Shown here: in pieces, positions 43,139-51,294 of the stretch
Layout of the letters: each line of letters begins with the position of its first letter
How positions within the stretch are numbered: position 1 is the first letter of the stretch
DNA from: a virus
Virus record (IMG/VR): IMGVR_UViG_3300049484_000260
Location: 1 to 64,000 of that record
Length of the DNA stretch: 64,000 bases
Direction: 5' to 3' (one strand)
Program-made: the position numbers and the translations under genes
The notes under the pieces: generated by a model
Databases searched by the model: none
The model's input: only the letters and a program-made list of their open reading frames with translations
Told to the model about the DNA's origin: nothing

Positions 43139-45029
43139 CTGTAGGTGGTGCTGTGTTGTGATAAAGGAAACGAAAGAATGCCATCATAAGCCTCTCATCA
43201 GTGAAACTGTTCGTGCATATTGGAGAGAGTGAAATCCTCAACCACACCGGTATCGCTTTACGCAGGTGAGATATCTGAGGGGTTGCTCTAAGGAAGTGCT
43301 CAGATAGCTGTTCAAGGAATGAGAAGTAATCATCACGTAACGTAGCCAGCGGTACTTGTAAAGTCTGGTTAAGATAATCTGTAAACTTAGTGTAATCACC
43401 TTGTGAAGAGGCCACTAACATGCTAAAAAAGGTGGGAACCGTTGTTTTAAGTGTATGTACCGATTCTACCTCATCGAGTAGGATCATGTCAAGTAGATTA
43501 TCACAGGTTCTGACATGACCACGTGACTTACTGATTATAGACCGAATAACGTCACCGGAAAGCACCTTTCCTTTAATCTTTGTTATGTAATCAATTCGTT
43601 CCTTGATCTGCTGTGAGGACATTAGATTTAGATCGAGACGAAGACACCGTGACTGTAGAGGCTCGGACAGCGCATCTGCATCTGTTGTGCAGAAAATAAT
43701 GAAGGTGTCTTGTGGTGGCTCCTCGACTAAGGCCAGTAACGCTGACTGGGCTTCACGGGAGCAGCTCTGGGCTTCATCAAATATGACTGTCCTATATCCT
43801 CCAATATGCTTAGACCTCAAATCCTCACGTAGGCTCCTTACTGCCTCAATCCGACCAATAACACTTGAATCATATTCATAAGGATTAGAATGTGTAATAC
43901 ACTGAATACATTCCCCACAAGCGTCACCATTACGTTTAGAACAATTAACTGCTTTGGCAAATATCTTCGCCAATGTAGTATTATGATTGATGTACCCATC
44001 ACCGATAAAGGCATGAACCTTTGGAACGGTCAGGTCATAGAGAGGAATCGAGTCAACCAGCTCAACAGAAACCACCTGGTCTGCAAAAAGAGCACTCCTC
44101 CGGGTACGCCGTAAGACCACAGCGGACTTCTCATCAAGGAGGTATTCTGAAATCTTCTGAGCCTCCCCTTTACAGCTTCTCGCCAGCTTCTGGCTGTAGG
44201 GGCAGAGGACTGGATCAACAAGTTGGGAGAGGATTGAGTTCTTCATCAGAGGAATGAGGTTTACACGGTAGCTCTCAATGCCCCCAAGAGAATAGGGAGG
44301 AACCTTTTTGATTCGGCTGTAGCAGCCCATCAACGCAGCTACCGCTGCAATCGCCTGAGCGTACAGGAGGTGGGAGGTTTTTAGGGTGAGGCTTCTTTCC
44401 TCCTTGACCAAAAAGGCCACGTAGCCCATCTGCTTCTCATAGGAGCCAGAGATGAACTCATCATAGGTCATACATAGGGGGTAGGGGAGGTAACGGAATT
44501 CGTAAGAGGGGAAAGGAGGGAAGGGAGGTGGGGTATTCGTTACTACCCCTATGATGTGGTGGTGGACGGTAATCTTGGAGAGCTGTGTATAGGAGACCTT
44601 CCCTGTGTCTGTATTGAGGGTGAGGACTGGGTGATGGAGAGAGCCTATTACGCTCTTCCCTGCGGCTGTAGTGATTTTGATGGTCGGCTTTATGCCGGAG
44701 TAGTAGAGGTAGCTGACGGGGAGGGTGGTCTTACCGAAGTGGAGGGAGAGGGGGGTAGGTGGGACGTACTTCATTCCTTCTGCTTTAAGGGCAGGGAAGA
44801 GGGAGCGGATTTGGCGGATGCCGTTGGGGGTTTGAATGTGGGTATCGCCGGAGACGCACTTTCCGGTACCGAATGGCCCTGCGAGGAGGATGCTGTGGAA
44901 AGAGGTGGCCGGTGCTTTGGCGATGGCTTTGAGGGCCGCTTTTGGGGTTTCTTGGCCTATTACGTCTTTGAAGGTCTGTGGGCGGTGCGCGGTCGCGGTG
45001 TTCTGAGCTGTGCTGTAGGGTGATGCCAT
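43113..45029 (-). CDS. DnaX-like clamp loader ATPase interrupted by an intein
   Basis: A 638-residue precursor. The exteins join to a 345-residue DnaX/gamma-type clamp loader. HRPQTFKDVIGQE precedes the P-loop GPFGTGK (51-57), which is split from TTLAKIF by residues 58-350. The C-extein has a zinc module C-x7-C-x2-C-x2-C (CSKRNGDACGECIQC), the DEAQ Walker B (TVIFDEAQ) and LQSRCLRLDL (sensor/Arg-finger). Excision is needed to form an active P-loop. The ATG has the same leader as several Hint genes upstream (GGAG about 10 nt before). It overlaps the sigma gene by 26 nt. It loads the sliding clamp in replication. Confidence 0.92.
   Translation of the reverse strand: MASPYSTAQNTATAHRPQTFKDVIGQETPKAALKAIAKAPATSFHSILLAGPFGTGKCVSGDTHIQTPNGIRQIRSLFPALKAEGMKYVPPTPLSLHFGKTTLPVSYLYYSGIKPTIKITTAAGKSVIGSLHHPVLTLNTDTGKVSYTQLSKITVHHHIIGVVTNTPPPFPPFPSYEFRYLPYPLCMTYDEFISGSYEKQMGYVAFLVKEERSLTLKTSHLLYAQAIAAVAALMGCYSRIKKVPPYSLGGIESYRVNLIPLMKNSILSQLVDPVLCPYSQKLARSCKGEAQKISEYLLDEKSAVVLRRTRRSALFADQVVSVELVDSIPLYDLTVPKVHAFIGDGYINHNTTLAKIFAKAVNCSKRNGDACGECIQCITHSNPYEYDSSVIGRIEAVRSLREDLRSKHIGGYRTVIFDEAQSCSREAQSALLALVEEPPQDTFIIFCTTDADALSEPLQSRCLRLDLNLMSSQQIKERIDYITKIKGKVLSGDVIRSIISKSRGHVRTCDNLLDMILLDEVESVHTLKTTVPTFFSMLVASSQGDYTKFTDYLNQTLQVPLATLRDDYFSFLEQLSEHFLRATPQISHLRKAIPVWLRISLSPICTNSFTDERLMMAFFRFLYHNTAPPTDETNKDRK
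43980..44858 (-). other. intein in the clamp-loader P-loop (293 residues)
   Basis: Block A is CVSGDTHIQT (Cys1 at 44858-44856). Block B is GSLHHPVLT, with the conserved His. Blocks F/G run DQVVSVELVDSIPLYDL through HAFIGDGYINHN (Asn at 43982-43980), and Thr is the +1 residue. All residues needed for splicing are present. The middle (KQMGYVAFLVKEERSLTLK, then YAQAIAAVAALMGCYSRI) resembles one LAGLIDADG half of a homing endonuclease, but the acidic catalytic position is not evident. It therefore probably splices but may no longer home. It is the closest relative of the free-standing proteins upstream. Confidence 0.93.
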
Positions 45030-45087
45030 GATTTTTTATACTCCGGTTTTTGTGATGGTGGAAATGGCCGAAAAAAATGAACTTGGT
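45030..45087 (-). repeat. conserved Hint-gene leader, copy 1
   Basis: The 58-nt spacer between Hint-1 and the clamp-loader ATG is closely related to the spacers at 45925, 46902 and 47853. It includes TTCCACCATCA and CCGGAGTATAAAAAATC just before the ATG. The GGAG is the ribosome-binding site. Homology also extends into the coding 3' end upstream (GCAGCGAACTGA). Confidence 0.85.
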
Positions 45088-45924
45088 TCAGTTCGCTGCG
45101 GGCGCGGTGAGGACGAGGCCATTTGCAACGGCTGCATGGTTTCTGCATAAGCCCAAATCCCAAAGAGGAATTGGGTGATGCTCCTCTACACTGCATACCT
45201 GGTCAGAGAAGAGGACTGAGGGGCAAGGGAGGGAGCCAGAAAGAGGATGAGGATTAGTGATCCGCCCACAGCATCTCACCGCCTCAACAGGGTTGTAGAG
45301 GGAAGGGGAATTGTAGTAGCTCATGAGGGACTTGTTGAGCACAGATTCCTCAGAGAGGGGGAAGATGATGAGGAAAGTAGATTTCTCCTCTATGGATGCT
45401 TCCGCATAGCATCCCATCATGTTTACCACATTTATGAGCTGACGGGCATAGACTGGGTAACGAGTTTGCAGAGAGAGGTGGCCGTCTTTTGCGAAGATGA
45501 GCTTGGCTACGGCCTTGACCTGCTGTTCGTAGGTGAAGCAAACGGGGTTGGTGACAGTGGGGTAAAGGATGGTTTCGACTTTAGCTGCTGGGTCGTCCTC
45601 GGTGGAGATGAGAGGAGCGGGGTTGGTGGCTGCGCCTACCAGGTGAGCGTTCTTGGTAATCTCGGAAAGACGAGTTGGAGATATCTGCCCTGTCTTTTTG
45701 TCTATGGTGAGGACGGTCTGGTTCGGAGAGCCGGTCAGGTGCTTTCCAGAGCTGGTGGTGATTTCAATGGCCGGGTGGGTTCCGGTGTAGATGGCGTTGA
45801 CATTCCAAGCGTGGGCGTGCTTGGTCTGCTGAGAGAGGTGGCAGTCATCGAGGGTGCGGATGCCTTCGGGGGTGTAGGTCAGCGTGTTCCAAGCGAGGCC
45901 GGGAGGGGTGTGACTGGTCTTCAT
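45088..45924 (-). CDS. free-standing intein-like Hint protein 1
   Basis: A 278-residue protein that is an intein without exteins. Block A aligns as GLAWNTLTYTPEGIR, with Gly instead of Cys1. Block B is GSPNQTVLT, losing the His. An endonuclease-like stretch LIFAKDGHLSLQ retains an A-K-D-G at the LAGLIDADG position, then NVVNMMGCYA. Block F is SDQVCSVEEHHPIPLWDLGL. The end NGLVLTA replaces G-Y-I-N-H-N, followed by PAAN and stop. It belongs to the shorter subfamily with Hint-4 and Hint-6 (SYYNSPSLYNPVEAVR). It cannot splice by the normal route. It is next to the clamp-loader gene. Confidence 0.85.
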   Translation of the reverse strand: MKTSHTPPGLAWNTLTYTPEGIRTLDDCHLSQQTKHAHAWNVNAIYTGTHPAIEITTSSGKHLTGSPNQTVLTIDKKTGQISPTRLSEITKNAHLVGAATNPAPLISTEDDPAAKVETILYPTVTNPVCFTYEQQVKAVAKLIFAKDGHLSLQTRYPVYARQLINVVNMMGCYAEASIEEKSTFLIIFPLSEESVLNKSLMSYYNSPSLYNPVEAVRCCGRITNPHPLSGSLPCPSVLFSDQVCSVEEHHPIPLWDLGLCRNHAAVANGLVLTAPAAN

Positions 45925-45980
45925 GATTTTTATACTCCGGTTTTGATGATGGTGGAAATGGCCGAAAAAATGAAGTCGCT
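45925..45980 (-). repeat. conserved Hint-gene leader, copy 2
   Basis: A 56-nt spacer nearly identical to those at 45030 and 46902, containing the small inverted repeat GAAG-CGA-CTTC and the ribosome-binding CCGGAGTATAAAAATC before the Hint-1 ATG. Identity over the entire spacer suggests recent tandem duplication of gene plus leader. Confidence 0.88.
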
Positions 45981-46901
45981 TCAGTTCGCTGCGGGCGCGA
46001 CGAAGCCGCGCTGAATGTAACCGTTGCCGATAAAGGCTTGTGTCCTTGGGACGCTCATGCTGTAGAGAGGAATCGTGTCAGCCAGCTCAACAGAAACCAC
46101 CTGGTCTGCATAGAGGTGACTTCGCTTGAACTGTCGCAAGGACAGAGGTGGGTCGCAGGAGCGGAAGTACTCCGAAATCTTCTGAGCTGCCCCTCTACAG
46201 TTCCTGGCAAGGGGGAGGACATAGGAACAGAGGGATGGGCCAACGAGCTGGGAGAGGATTGAGTCCTTTACCAGAGGAACCAGACTTATGAGGAATCTCT
46301 CTCTTCCGCAATAGAGGGAGGGAGGAACCCTCTTAATACTGCTGTAACACCCCATCAACGCTGCTACCGCAGCAACCGCCTGAGCATAGAGGAGGGAGGG
46401 GAGTCTAAGAGAGAGGCTTCCTTCCATGACCAGAAAAGCTACATAGCCCATCTGCTTCGCATAGGAGCCTGAGAGAAATTCGTCATAGCTCATGTGTGCA
46501 GGGTAGGGGAGGTGGTTGAACTCGTAGGGGGAGGGAGGGGTTTCTGTGATAGGGGTATTCGCTACTACCCCTATCAGGTGGTGGTTCAGGGTGATCTGAG
46601 CGAGAGGGATGTACTCAATCCTTTTCGTTTCTGGATTGAGGGTGAGGACTGGGTGGTTGTAGGAGCCTATGAGGACTTTCCCGGAGCTGGTCTTGATCTG
46701 GGTGGTAGGCTTTACGCCGGAGTAGGAGAGGTAGGAGACAGGGTGGGTGGTTTTTCCAAAATGGAGAGCGGTCTGCTCTGGTGGGGTATATTTGATACCC
46801 TCTGCTTTGAGAGTAGGGAAGAGGGAGCGGATTTGACGGATGCCTTTGCTGGTCTGGATAAGCGTGGTGTCAGATACGGCAGGTGTGCGGGCAGGCTTCA
46901 T
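45981..46901 (-). CDS. free-standing intein-like Hint protein 2
   Basis: A 306-residue protein and the closest paralogue of the clamp-loader intein. Long identical blocks include GIRQIRSLFP, KQMGYVAFLV, AAVAALMGCYS and ADQVVSVEL. Block A is AVSDTTLIQT with Ala at the Cys1 position; block B GSYNHPVLT keeps its His; the C-terminus is GNGYIQRG, so His-Asn is replaced by Arg-Gly, then FVAPAAN-stop. The fold should be intact, but both splice-site nucleophiles are gone. The clamp-loader extein sequences are absent. Confidence 0.9.
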   Translation of the reverse strand: MKPARTPAVSDTTLIQTSKGIRQIRSLFPTLKAEGIKYTPPEQTALHFGKTTHPVSYLSYSGVKPTTQIKTSSGKVLIGSYNHPVLTLNPETKRIEYIPLAQITLNHHLIGVVANTPITETPPSPYEFNHLPYPAHMSYDEFLSGSYAKQMGYVAFLVMEGSLSLRLPSLLYAQAVAAVAALMGCYSSIKRVPPSLYCGRERFLISLVPLVKDSILSQLVGPSLCSYVLPLARNCRGAAQKISEYFRSCDPPLSLRQFKRSHLYADQVVSVELADTIPLYSMSVPRTQAFIGNGYIQRGFVAPAAN

Positions 46902-46958
46902 GATTTTTATACTCCGGTTTTGATGATGGTGGAAATGGCCGAAAAAAATGAAGTCGCT
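46902..46958 (-). repeat. conserved Hint-gene leader, copy 3
   Basis: A 57-nt spacer almost identical to copies 1 and 2, with the same GAAG-CGA-CTTC inverted repeat and the GGAG ribosome-binding site about 10 nt before the Hint-2 ATG. Confidence 0.88.
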
Positions 46959-47852
46959 TCAGTTCGCTGCTGGCGCGGTGGAACCGCGCTGAATGTAGCC
47001 ATCGCCGATGAAAGCATGAATGGGCGGAACGTGCGTGACATAGAGGGGGATTCGCACATCCGCATCGGCAGATGTTACCTGGTCTGAATAGAGAGTCCCC
47101 CCTCCTTCCTCAGCCAGCTTTATGGTCTCTGAGGCCTCATCGCTACGGGGGTACTCCATGCTGTACATGATGTCCCCTCTGCATCCATCTGCAATGCACT
47201 GGTCATAGGAGCAGTGGTCAGGATCAACAAGCTGAGAGAGGATTGAGGAATCAGATAGAGGGGTGAGGTTTACGAAGAACTTGGTGGGTGAACCCCCGGA
47301 TGTAGGGAGGTAGGTGATTTGGCTGTAGCACCCCATCAACGCTGCTACCGCAGCGAGAGCCTGGGCATAGAGGTGGGAGGGGAGTCTAAGGGAGAGGCAC
47401 TTTGCTTGCTGAACCCGGAAAGCTACGTAGTCCATCTGATCTGGGAGGGGGAGAGCAAGGAAATCCATGTAGGGGATAAAGGTGGGGATGTGGATGGGTT
47501 TAGAGGTGGGGTTATTGTTTGTCACTACTCCGATCAGGTGGTGGTACCGGGTGATTTTGGCAAGGGGGACGTACTCGACCTTCTGGGCTATGGTGTCAAG
47601 GACGAGGATTTGGTGTCTATAGCTACCGATTAGACACTTTCCTGCGGAGGTATTTATTTTGATGGTCGGCTTAATCCCAGTGTAGGTGAGGGTGGCCGGA
47701 TGAAGGCTCTTGCCGAAATGTAGGCTGTCTTTGTTGGACACAATCGTAAAGTCATCGTCTCTTCCGGTGGAGACCGGGAAAATGGCGCGGATTCCATCGG
47801 AGGTCTGGATATGAGTGCCGCCTGCGATGCCGGGTGTGGATGAGAGAATCAT
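46959..47852 (-). CDS. free-standing intein-like Hint protein 3
   Basis: The ATG at 47852 has the family leader and GGAG. A longer TTG-started frame overlaps Hint-4 and is not preferred. The product has 297 residues. Block A is GIAGGTHIQTSDGIR, with Gly for Cys1. Block B is GSYRHQILV (His kept). The middle AQALAAVAALMGCYSQI matches the intein endonuclease remnant. Block F is SDQVTSADADVRIPLYVTHV, and the end GDGYIQRG lacks His-Asn, followed by STAPAAN. It belongs to the same subfamily as the clamp-loader intein (shares LHFGKSLHP and SILSQLVDP). Confidence 0.88.
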   Translation of the reverse strand: MILSSTPGIAGGTHIQTSDGIRAIFPVSTGRDDDFTIVSNKDSLHFGKSLHPATLTYTGIKPTIKINTSAGKCLIGSYRHQILVLDTIAQKVEYVPLAKITRYHHLIGVVTNNNPTSKPIHIPTFIPYMDFLALPLPDQMDYVAFRVQQAKCLSLRLPSHLYAQALAAVAALMGCYSQITYLPTSGGSPTKFFVNLTPLSDSSILSQLVDPDHCSYDQCIADGCRGDIMYSMEYPRSDEASETIKLAEEGGGTLYSDQVTSADADVRIPLYVTHVPPIHAFIGDGYIQRGSTAPAAN

Positions 47853-47907
47853 GATTTCTATACTCCGGTTTTTCTGATGGTGGAAATGGATGAAAAATGA
47901 AGTCGCT
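47853..47907 (-). repeat. conserved Hint-gene leader, copy 4
   Basis: A 55-nt spacer related to copies 1-3 but with several substitutions and small indels, ending in CCGGAGTATAGAAATC before the Hint-3 ATG. Confidence 0.8.
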
Positions 47908-48726
47908 TCAGTTCGCTGCGCCAGTGACGATAAAGCCGTTGGCAAGAGCTGGCTGTGTGCTACATAAGCGCAAATCCCATAAGGGGAGCGAACCCTGATT
48001 TGCAATACTGACCACCTGCTCTGCATATAAAACTGAGGGGGTAGAAAGAAACTGATCAAGATCAGACTTCATCCCAGAAGGGAGGCTTGTAGAATTCGCC
48101 ATCAGTCCTCGACATCTCAAGGCTTCCTCCTGATTATAGAAGGAGGATGAGCCGTGATATATCATGAGGAACCTGTTGAGGGGGGCATCCTCAGAGAGGG
48201 GGGTAATTATGATGTTCGTCTCTGTACAAATGAACGCATGACACCCCATCATACTCACCATCGAGGCAAACTGGGGAGTGCGGTGAGGGGATGTGAGCTT
48301 CAGAGAGAGACGACCCCCTATTAACGTAAGGAGATTTGTGATTGCAGCGACCTGCTTCTCATAGGAGAGGAGGGTGATTCTTGAGTTTTCCGTAGGACTA
48401 AGCTCTGCCTCTTCACGTTCGGGTAGGACGGTGTAGGTGCTAACGGCTGCGCCGATCAAGTGGTGGTTCTTGGTGACTTGGGATATAGGGATTGGAAGTA
48501 TGTCCCTTGTCGTTTTGTGGATAGTCAGGATTCTGTGCTCGCGGGAGCCAGTCAGGGATTTCCCAGAGGCGGTGGTAATCTTGACGGCAGCCTGTACTGC
48601 GGCACGGCCGGGCATCGGGGTGGGATAGGGGGTGATGTTACGATCATTGATGCGACGAACACCACAGGCGGTCTGGATGAGGGTACCGCCAGCGAGGCCG
48701 GGAGAGGTCATATTGATGAGCTTCAT
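47908..48726 (-). CDS. free-standing intein-like Hint protein 4
   Basis: A 272-residue protein of the shorter subfamily with Hint-1. Block A is GLAGGTLIQTACGVR (Gly for Cys1). Block B is GSREHRILT (His kept). The endonuclease-like segment is AITNLLTLIGGRLSLK, then ASMVSMMGCHA. Block F is AEQVVSIANQGSLPLWDLRL. The end NGFIVTGAAN-stop replaces His-Asn with Thr-Gly. It is interrupted by no frameshift. Expected to fold as a splicing-dead Hint domain. Confidence 0.86.
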   Translation of the reverse strand: MKLINMTSPGLAGGTLIQTACGVRRINDRNITPYPTPMPGRAAVQAAVKITTASGKSLTGSREHRILTIHKTTRDILPIPISQVTKNHHLIGAAVSTYTVLPEREEAELSPTENSRITLLSYEKQVAAITNLLTLIGGRLSLKLTSPHRTPQFASMVSMMGCHAFICTETNIIITPLSEDAPLNRFLMIYHGSSSFYNQEEALRCRGLMANSTSLPSGMKSDLDQFLSTPSVLYAEQVVSIANQGSLPLWDLRLCSTQPALANGFIVTGAAN

Positions 48727-48779
48727 GGCTTTATAGTCCTGTATATGGTGGTATAAATGATCAAAAAGATGAAGTTGGT
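48727..48779 (-). repeat. diverged Hint-gene leader, copy 5
   Basis: A 53-nt spacer before the Hint-4 ATG that still aligns to the other leaders at its upstream end (GCGAACTGAACC) but is clearly diverged near the ATG (no clean GGAG). It marks the decay of the duplicated leader with distance from the clamp loader. Confidence 0.6.
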
Positions 48780-49742
48780 TCAGTTCGCTACCGAGCGGGG
48801 TGCACTGCGATAGATGTAACCATCTCCAACAAAAGAATGATACCGTGGAACGTACAAACTGTAAAGAGGAATCTTGTTGTAAATCTCTATAAATCCTTTT
48901 TGGTCTGTGTGTGTATGTTCAGAGTATTCAGTACACATACTACACACGCGATCCGCGAACAGTACCCCGTTAAACTCTCTAACTCTTTGTATAACCTCCT
49001 TTATCTCGTCACTAATGGCATACTCAGCGATGTAATTAGCTTCACCCTTATAGTCCCTTGCAGTCGTCCGGCTATACGTACAAAGATTACATCCTACAAG
49101 TTGCGAAAGGAGCGAGTTTTCCATCATAGGGATAAGGTTGACGTGGTAGCATGTTCTGGCTCCAATAGGCCATACTACTTCGTCAATAGAGCTGTAGCAG
49201 CCCATCATACTCGCAGTAGCTGCAAGAGACCGAGCATACAAAGGTGAGGTAGCTCGGATAGTGTGAGACTTCTCTTTCAAAACCAGAGAGGATACGCGAT
49301 CAGCTTGCTCGGCATAGTGTAAGGTGAGGAATTCCTCACAAGGGATATCCCTGCCTGGAGAGAATGGAGTGGGTGTGACCACATTTTGATTCGTTACCAT
49401 CCCAACCAGATAGTGCCCCAGTGTCACTTGAGCAAGGGGAGTATATTCCATTTTGTTTGAGATGGGATGAAGGGTCATGGCCCGATGGTCGAGGGAGCCT
49501 TCGATAGTCTTCCCTGCTACCGTAGTGATTCTGACAGTTGGTCTATGCCCTATGTACTGAAGGATTGCAGAGGGGGTGGGGGTTATCCCAAAACTTATAT
49601 GGTTCAATTTCTGCCGGATGTTGATACCGTGATCCTTTCTTTGTATCGGAAAGGTATTGTATATTGGGCGGATTCCTTGGTTGGTCTGAACAAGGGTGTC
49701 ACCAGCGACACCTACACTTGGTACCAGTCTAAGATGACGCAT
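48780..49742 (-). CDS. free-standing intein-like Hint protein 5
   Basis: A 320-residue protein of the same subfamily as the clamp-loader intein. Block A is GVAGDTLVQTNQGIR (Gly for Cys1; otherwise the best-preserved block A of the array). Block B is GSLDHRAMT (His kept). It has the ATASMMGCYSSI core and ENSLLSQLVG. Near the C-terminus a short insertion (EYSEHTHTDQKG) lies in block F before IPLYSLYV. The end is GDGYIYRS, then APRSVAN-stop. Splicing residues are lost at both ends. Confidence 0.87.
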   Translation of the reverse strand: MRHLRLVPSVGVAGDTLVQTNQGIRPIYNTFPIQRKDHGINIRQKLNHISFGITPTPSAILQYIGHRPTVRITTVAGKTIEGSLDHRAMTLHPISNKMEYTPLAQVTLGHYLVGMVTNQNVVTPTPFSPGRDIPCEEFLTLHYAEQADRVSSLVLKEKSHTIRATSPLYARSLAATASMMGCYSSIDEVVWPIGARTCYHVNLIPMMENSLLSQLVGCNLCTYSRTTARDYKGEANYIAEYAISDEIKEVIQRVREFNGVLFADRVCSMCTEYSEHTHTDQKGFIEIYNKIPLYSLYVPRYHSFVGDGYIYRSAPRSVAN

Positions 49743-49768
49743 AATCTTTGATCTCCTGTTTTATGTGT

Positions 49769-50746
49769 TCAAATATGTACACAAGAATTTGATTCTGGGT
49801 ACCTTGCTACGCCACCTACGATGTACCCGTCAGCCCAGTCATTATGACGAATAGTGGGGCATATCTCGTAAAGACGAATAGAGGTGTCTATTCTCTCGGC
49901 CCTTGTCACTTGATCAGAGTAAAGAAGAGAGGGGTCAGGGGCCATTAAATCTAAAAGACACTCCGTGTATCCATCCATAGATGATTGGGGCTTAGTCATC
50001 AGTCCGCGACAAGCTGAAGCGTATATTGGGTTGTAGTAAGATTGTGGAGAATTAAATGAGGAACAGAGCCTCATCAAAAGTTGGTTTAGAATAGATGACT
50101 CGGAGAGAGGGTTTATGTGTACAAAAGTGTACGACTGCTCTTCGTCATCCAGGTTTATATATCTTGATACTGAAGTATGACACCCCATTAAACTCGCTGA
50201 CGCAGCAAGGGATAGGGCGTAGTTATGGGAACTTTCCTTTATCGTAAGGAATCCTCCTGCGGATGAAAGGAGAGACCTAATGGCGATAATCTGTATCTGC
50301 TCCTCATACGTGAGAGAGAGGAAGCGTGATATATCGCAGTTATCTGGATGTACCGGACGTATCATTACATCGAGGTCTAAGTTGCACGCATTCATAGCTA
50401 TCCCTACCAGATGATGATGATATGTAGTAACCTCCTCTAAAGATATAAAGGATATAACCTCGGTTCTTGTGTCTATAGTGAGAACCGGATGCTCTGGAGA
50501 GCCGATTATAGTTTTCCCCGCATTTGTTTTGATCATCAATGCCTGTCCACAACCGCTACGGAATGTGTGCACACCTGTTCCGGGCATGTTGGGATACATT
50601 ATAAGTAATGGAGTCCCACTGTACGGGAAAAGACTATGTAGTTGTCTGATCGGGGTTGTCCTTTTTTTCACGGAAAAATTCCTGGCGGCCGGAACATCTG
50701 AATACAGATATCGCAGAAGGATCAATAGCTGAAAGGTTAAAGACAT
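49769..50746 (-). CDS. free-standing intein-like Hint protein 6, altered N-terminus
   Basis: A 325-residue protein with a hydrophobic start (LTFQLLILLRYLY), which might be a membrane segment or a product of decay. Block A is barely recognisable (FSVKKRTTPIRQLHSLFP). Block B is intact, GSPEHPVLT, with the His. The core is LAASASLMGCHTS. Block F is SDQVTRAERIDTSIRLYEI, and the end ADGYIVGG lacks His-Asn. The tail (YPESNSCVHI) differs from the AAN tails of Hints 1-5. The SYYNPIYASACRGLM segment puts it in the Hint-1/Hint-4 subfamily. An out-of-frame ORF beginning near 50793 covers the expected position of block A, so an old frameshift near the start is possible. Confidence 0.8.
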   Translation of the reverse strand: MSLTFQLLILLRYLYSDVPAARNFSVKKRTTPIRQLHSLFPYSGTPLLIMYPNMPGTGVHTFRSGCGQALMIKTNAGKTIIGSPEHPVLTIDTRTEVISFISLEEVTTYHHHLVGIAMNACNLDLDVMIRPVHPDNCDISRFLSLTYEEQIQIIAIRSLLSSAGGFLTIKESSHNYALSLAASASLMGCHTSVSRYINLDDEEQSYTFVHINPLSESSILNQLLMRLCSSFNSPQSYYNPIYASACRGLMTKPQSSMDGYTECLLDLMAPDPSLLYSDQVTRAERIDTSIRLYEICPTIRHNDWADGYIVGGVARYPESNSCVHI

Positions 50747-50834
50747 TGGTAAGAGCGGAAAGACCTACAAATGGGACGGTTCGGTTGTTATCCATGATAC
50801 TCACGATAAACTTTAGTTGATGGTGATAATGTTG

Positions 50835-51257
50835 TTATGAGAGTATAGACAAATCAGGAGGCTTACCTGACTGTAGTGAGGTAATACTTTGCAGTATAAT
50901 TGCTTGCCACACCACATCGCCAAGTGCGCGACGAATCGCGAGGCTTGCTTCATATAGCACCATAGCGGCATCTCTCCGTCCAATGTAATGCAGATCATAT
51001 CCTGCCGCATACAGGTAGTTTGCTCGCTCCAACATATTCTCTTCTGGCAATACGGAAGCAGCCTTCTGCCAAAAAGATGATGATATGTCGTAACGCATCT
51101 TCACTCTATTCAGTCGGGCTATATCAGCGTACCCAGTTGAAGCTGCGAGCTGGTGGTATGTGATTTCACTCAATGCGCGTTTAGTCTCATCTTCAGTATA
51201 TTCATTCTCATGGTGCACTGAAGGGCGATGAAATCTAATTCCGTGAGGCGGTTCCAT
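50835..51257 (-). CDS. TPR-like helical protein (140 aa)
   Basis: The ATG at 51257 is about 12 nt after GGAGGA; a GTG directly after it (51269) is the alternative start. The product is helical. Its second half, ANYLYAAGYDLHYIGRRDAA followed by VLYEASLAIRRALG, has the A-x-x-Y...G...A...L-Y-x-x-A-L pattern of a tetratricopeptide-like pair. Together with 51295-51858 it interrupts the Hint run. It may be an adaptor protein; no family can be named. Confidence 0.5.
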   Translation of the reverse strand: MEPPHGIRFHRPSVHHENEYTEDETKRALSEITYHQLAASTGYADIARLNRVKMRYDISSSFWQKAASVLPEENMLERANYLYAAGYDLHYIGRRDAAMVLYEASLAIRRALGDVVWQAIILQSITSLQSGKPPDLSILS

Positions 51258-51294
51258 AGCAATACACACTCCTCCATTAGCTATAATGGAAATA

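Noticed and set aside
44556-47087. Long plus-strand ORFs opposite the clamp-loader intein and the Hint array (44556-45023, 45247-46014, 46494-47087)
   Set aside because: They are Gly/Asp/Glu-rich shadows of pyrimidine-rich minus-strand coding sequence; the minus strand has the domains, leaders and ribosome-binding sites.
46959-48059. 366-residue version of Hint-3 starting at a TTG
   Set aside because: It would overlap Hint-4 by 152 nt; the ATG at 47852 has the same leader and GGAG as the neighbouring family members.
45088-49742. Terminal Ala-Ala-Asn (or Val-Ala-Asn) of Hints 1-5 as the catalytic intein Asn
   Set aside because: Alignment of G-(N/D)-G-(Y/F)-I places the intein His-Asn three to seven residues earlier, where it has been replaced; the AAN tail is encoded by the repeated junction sequence.
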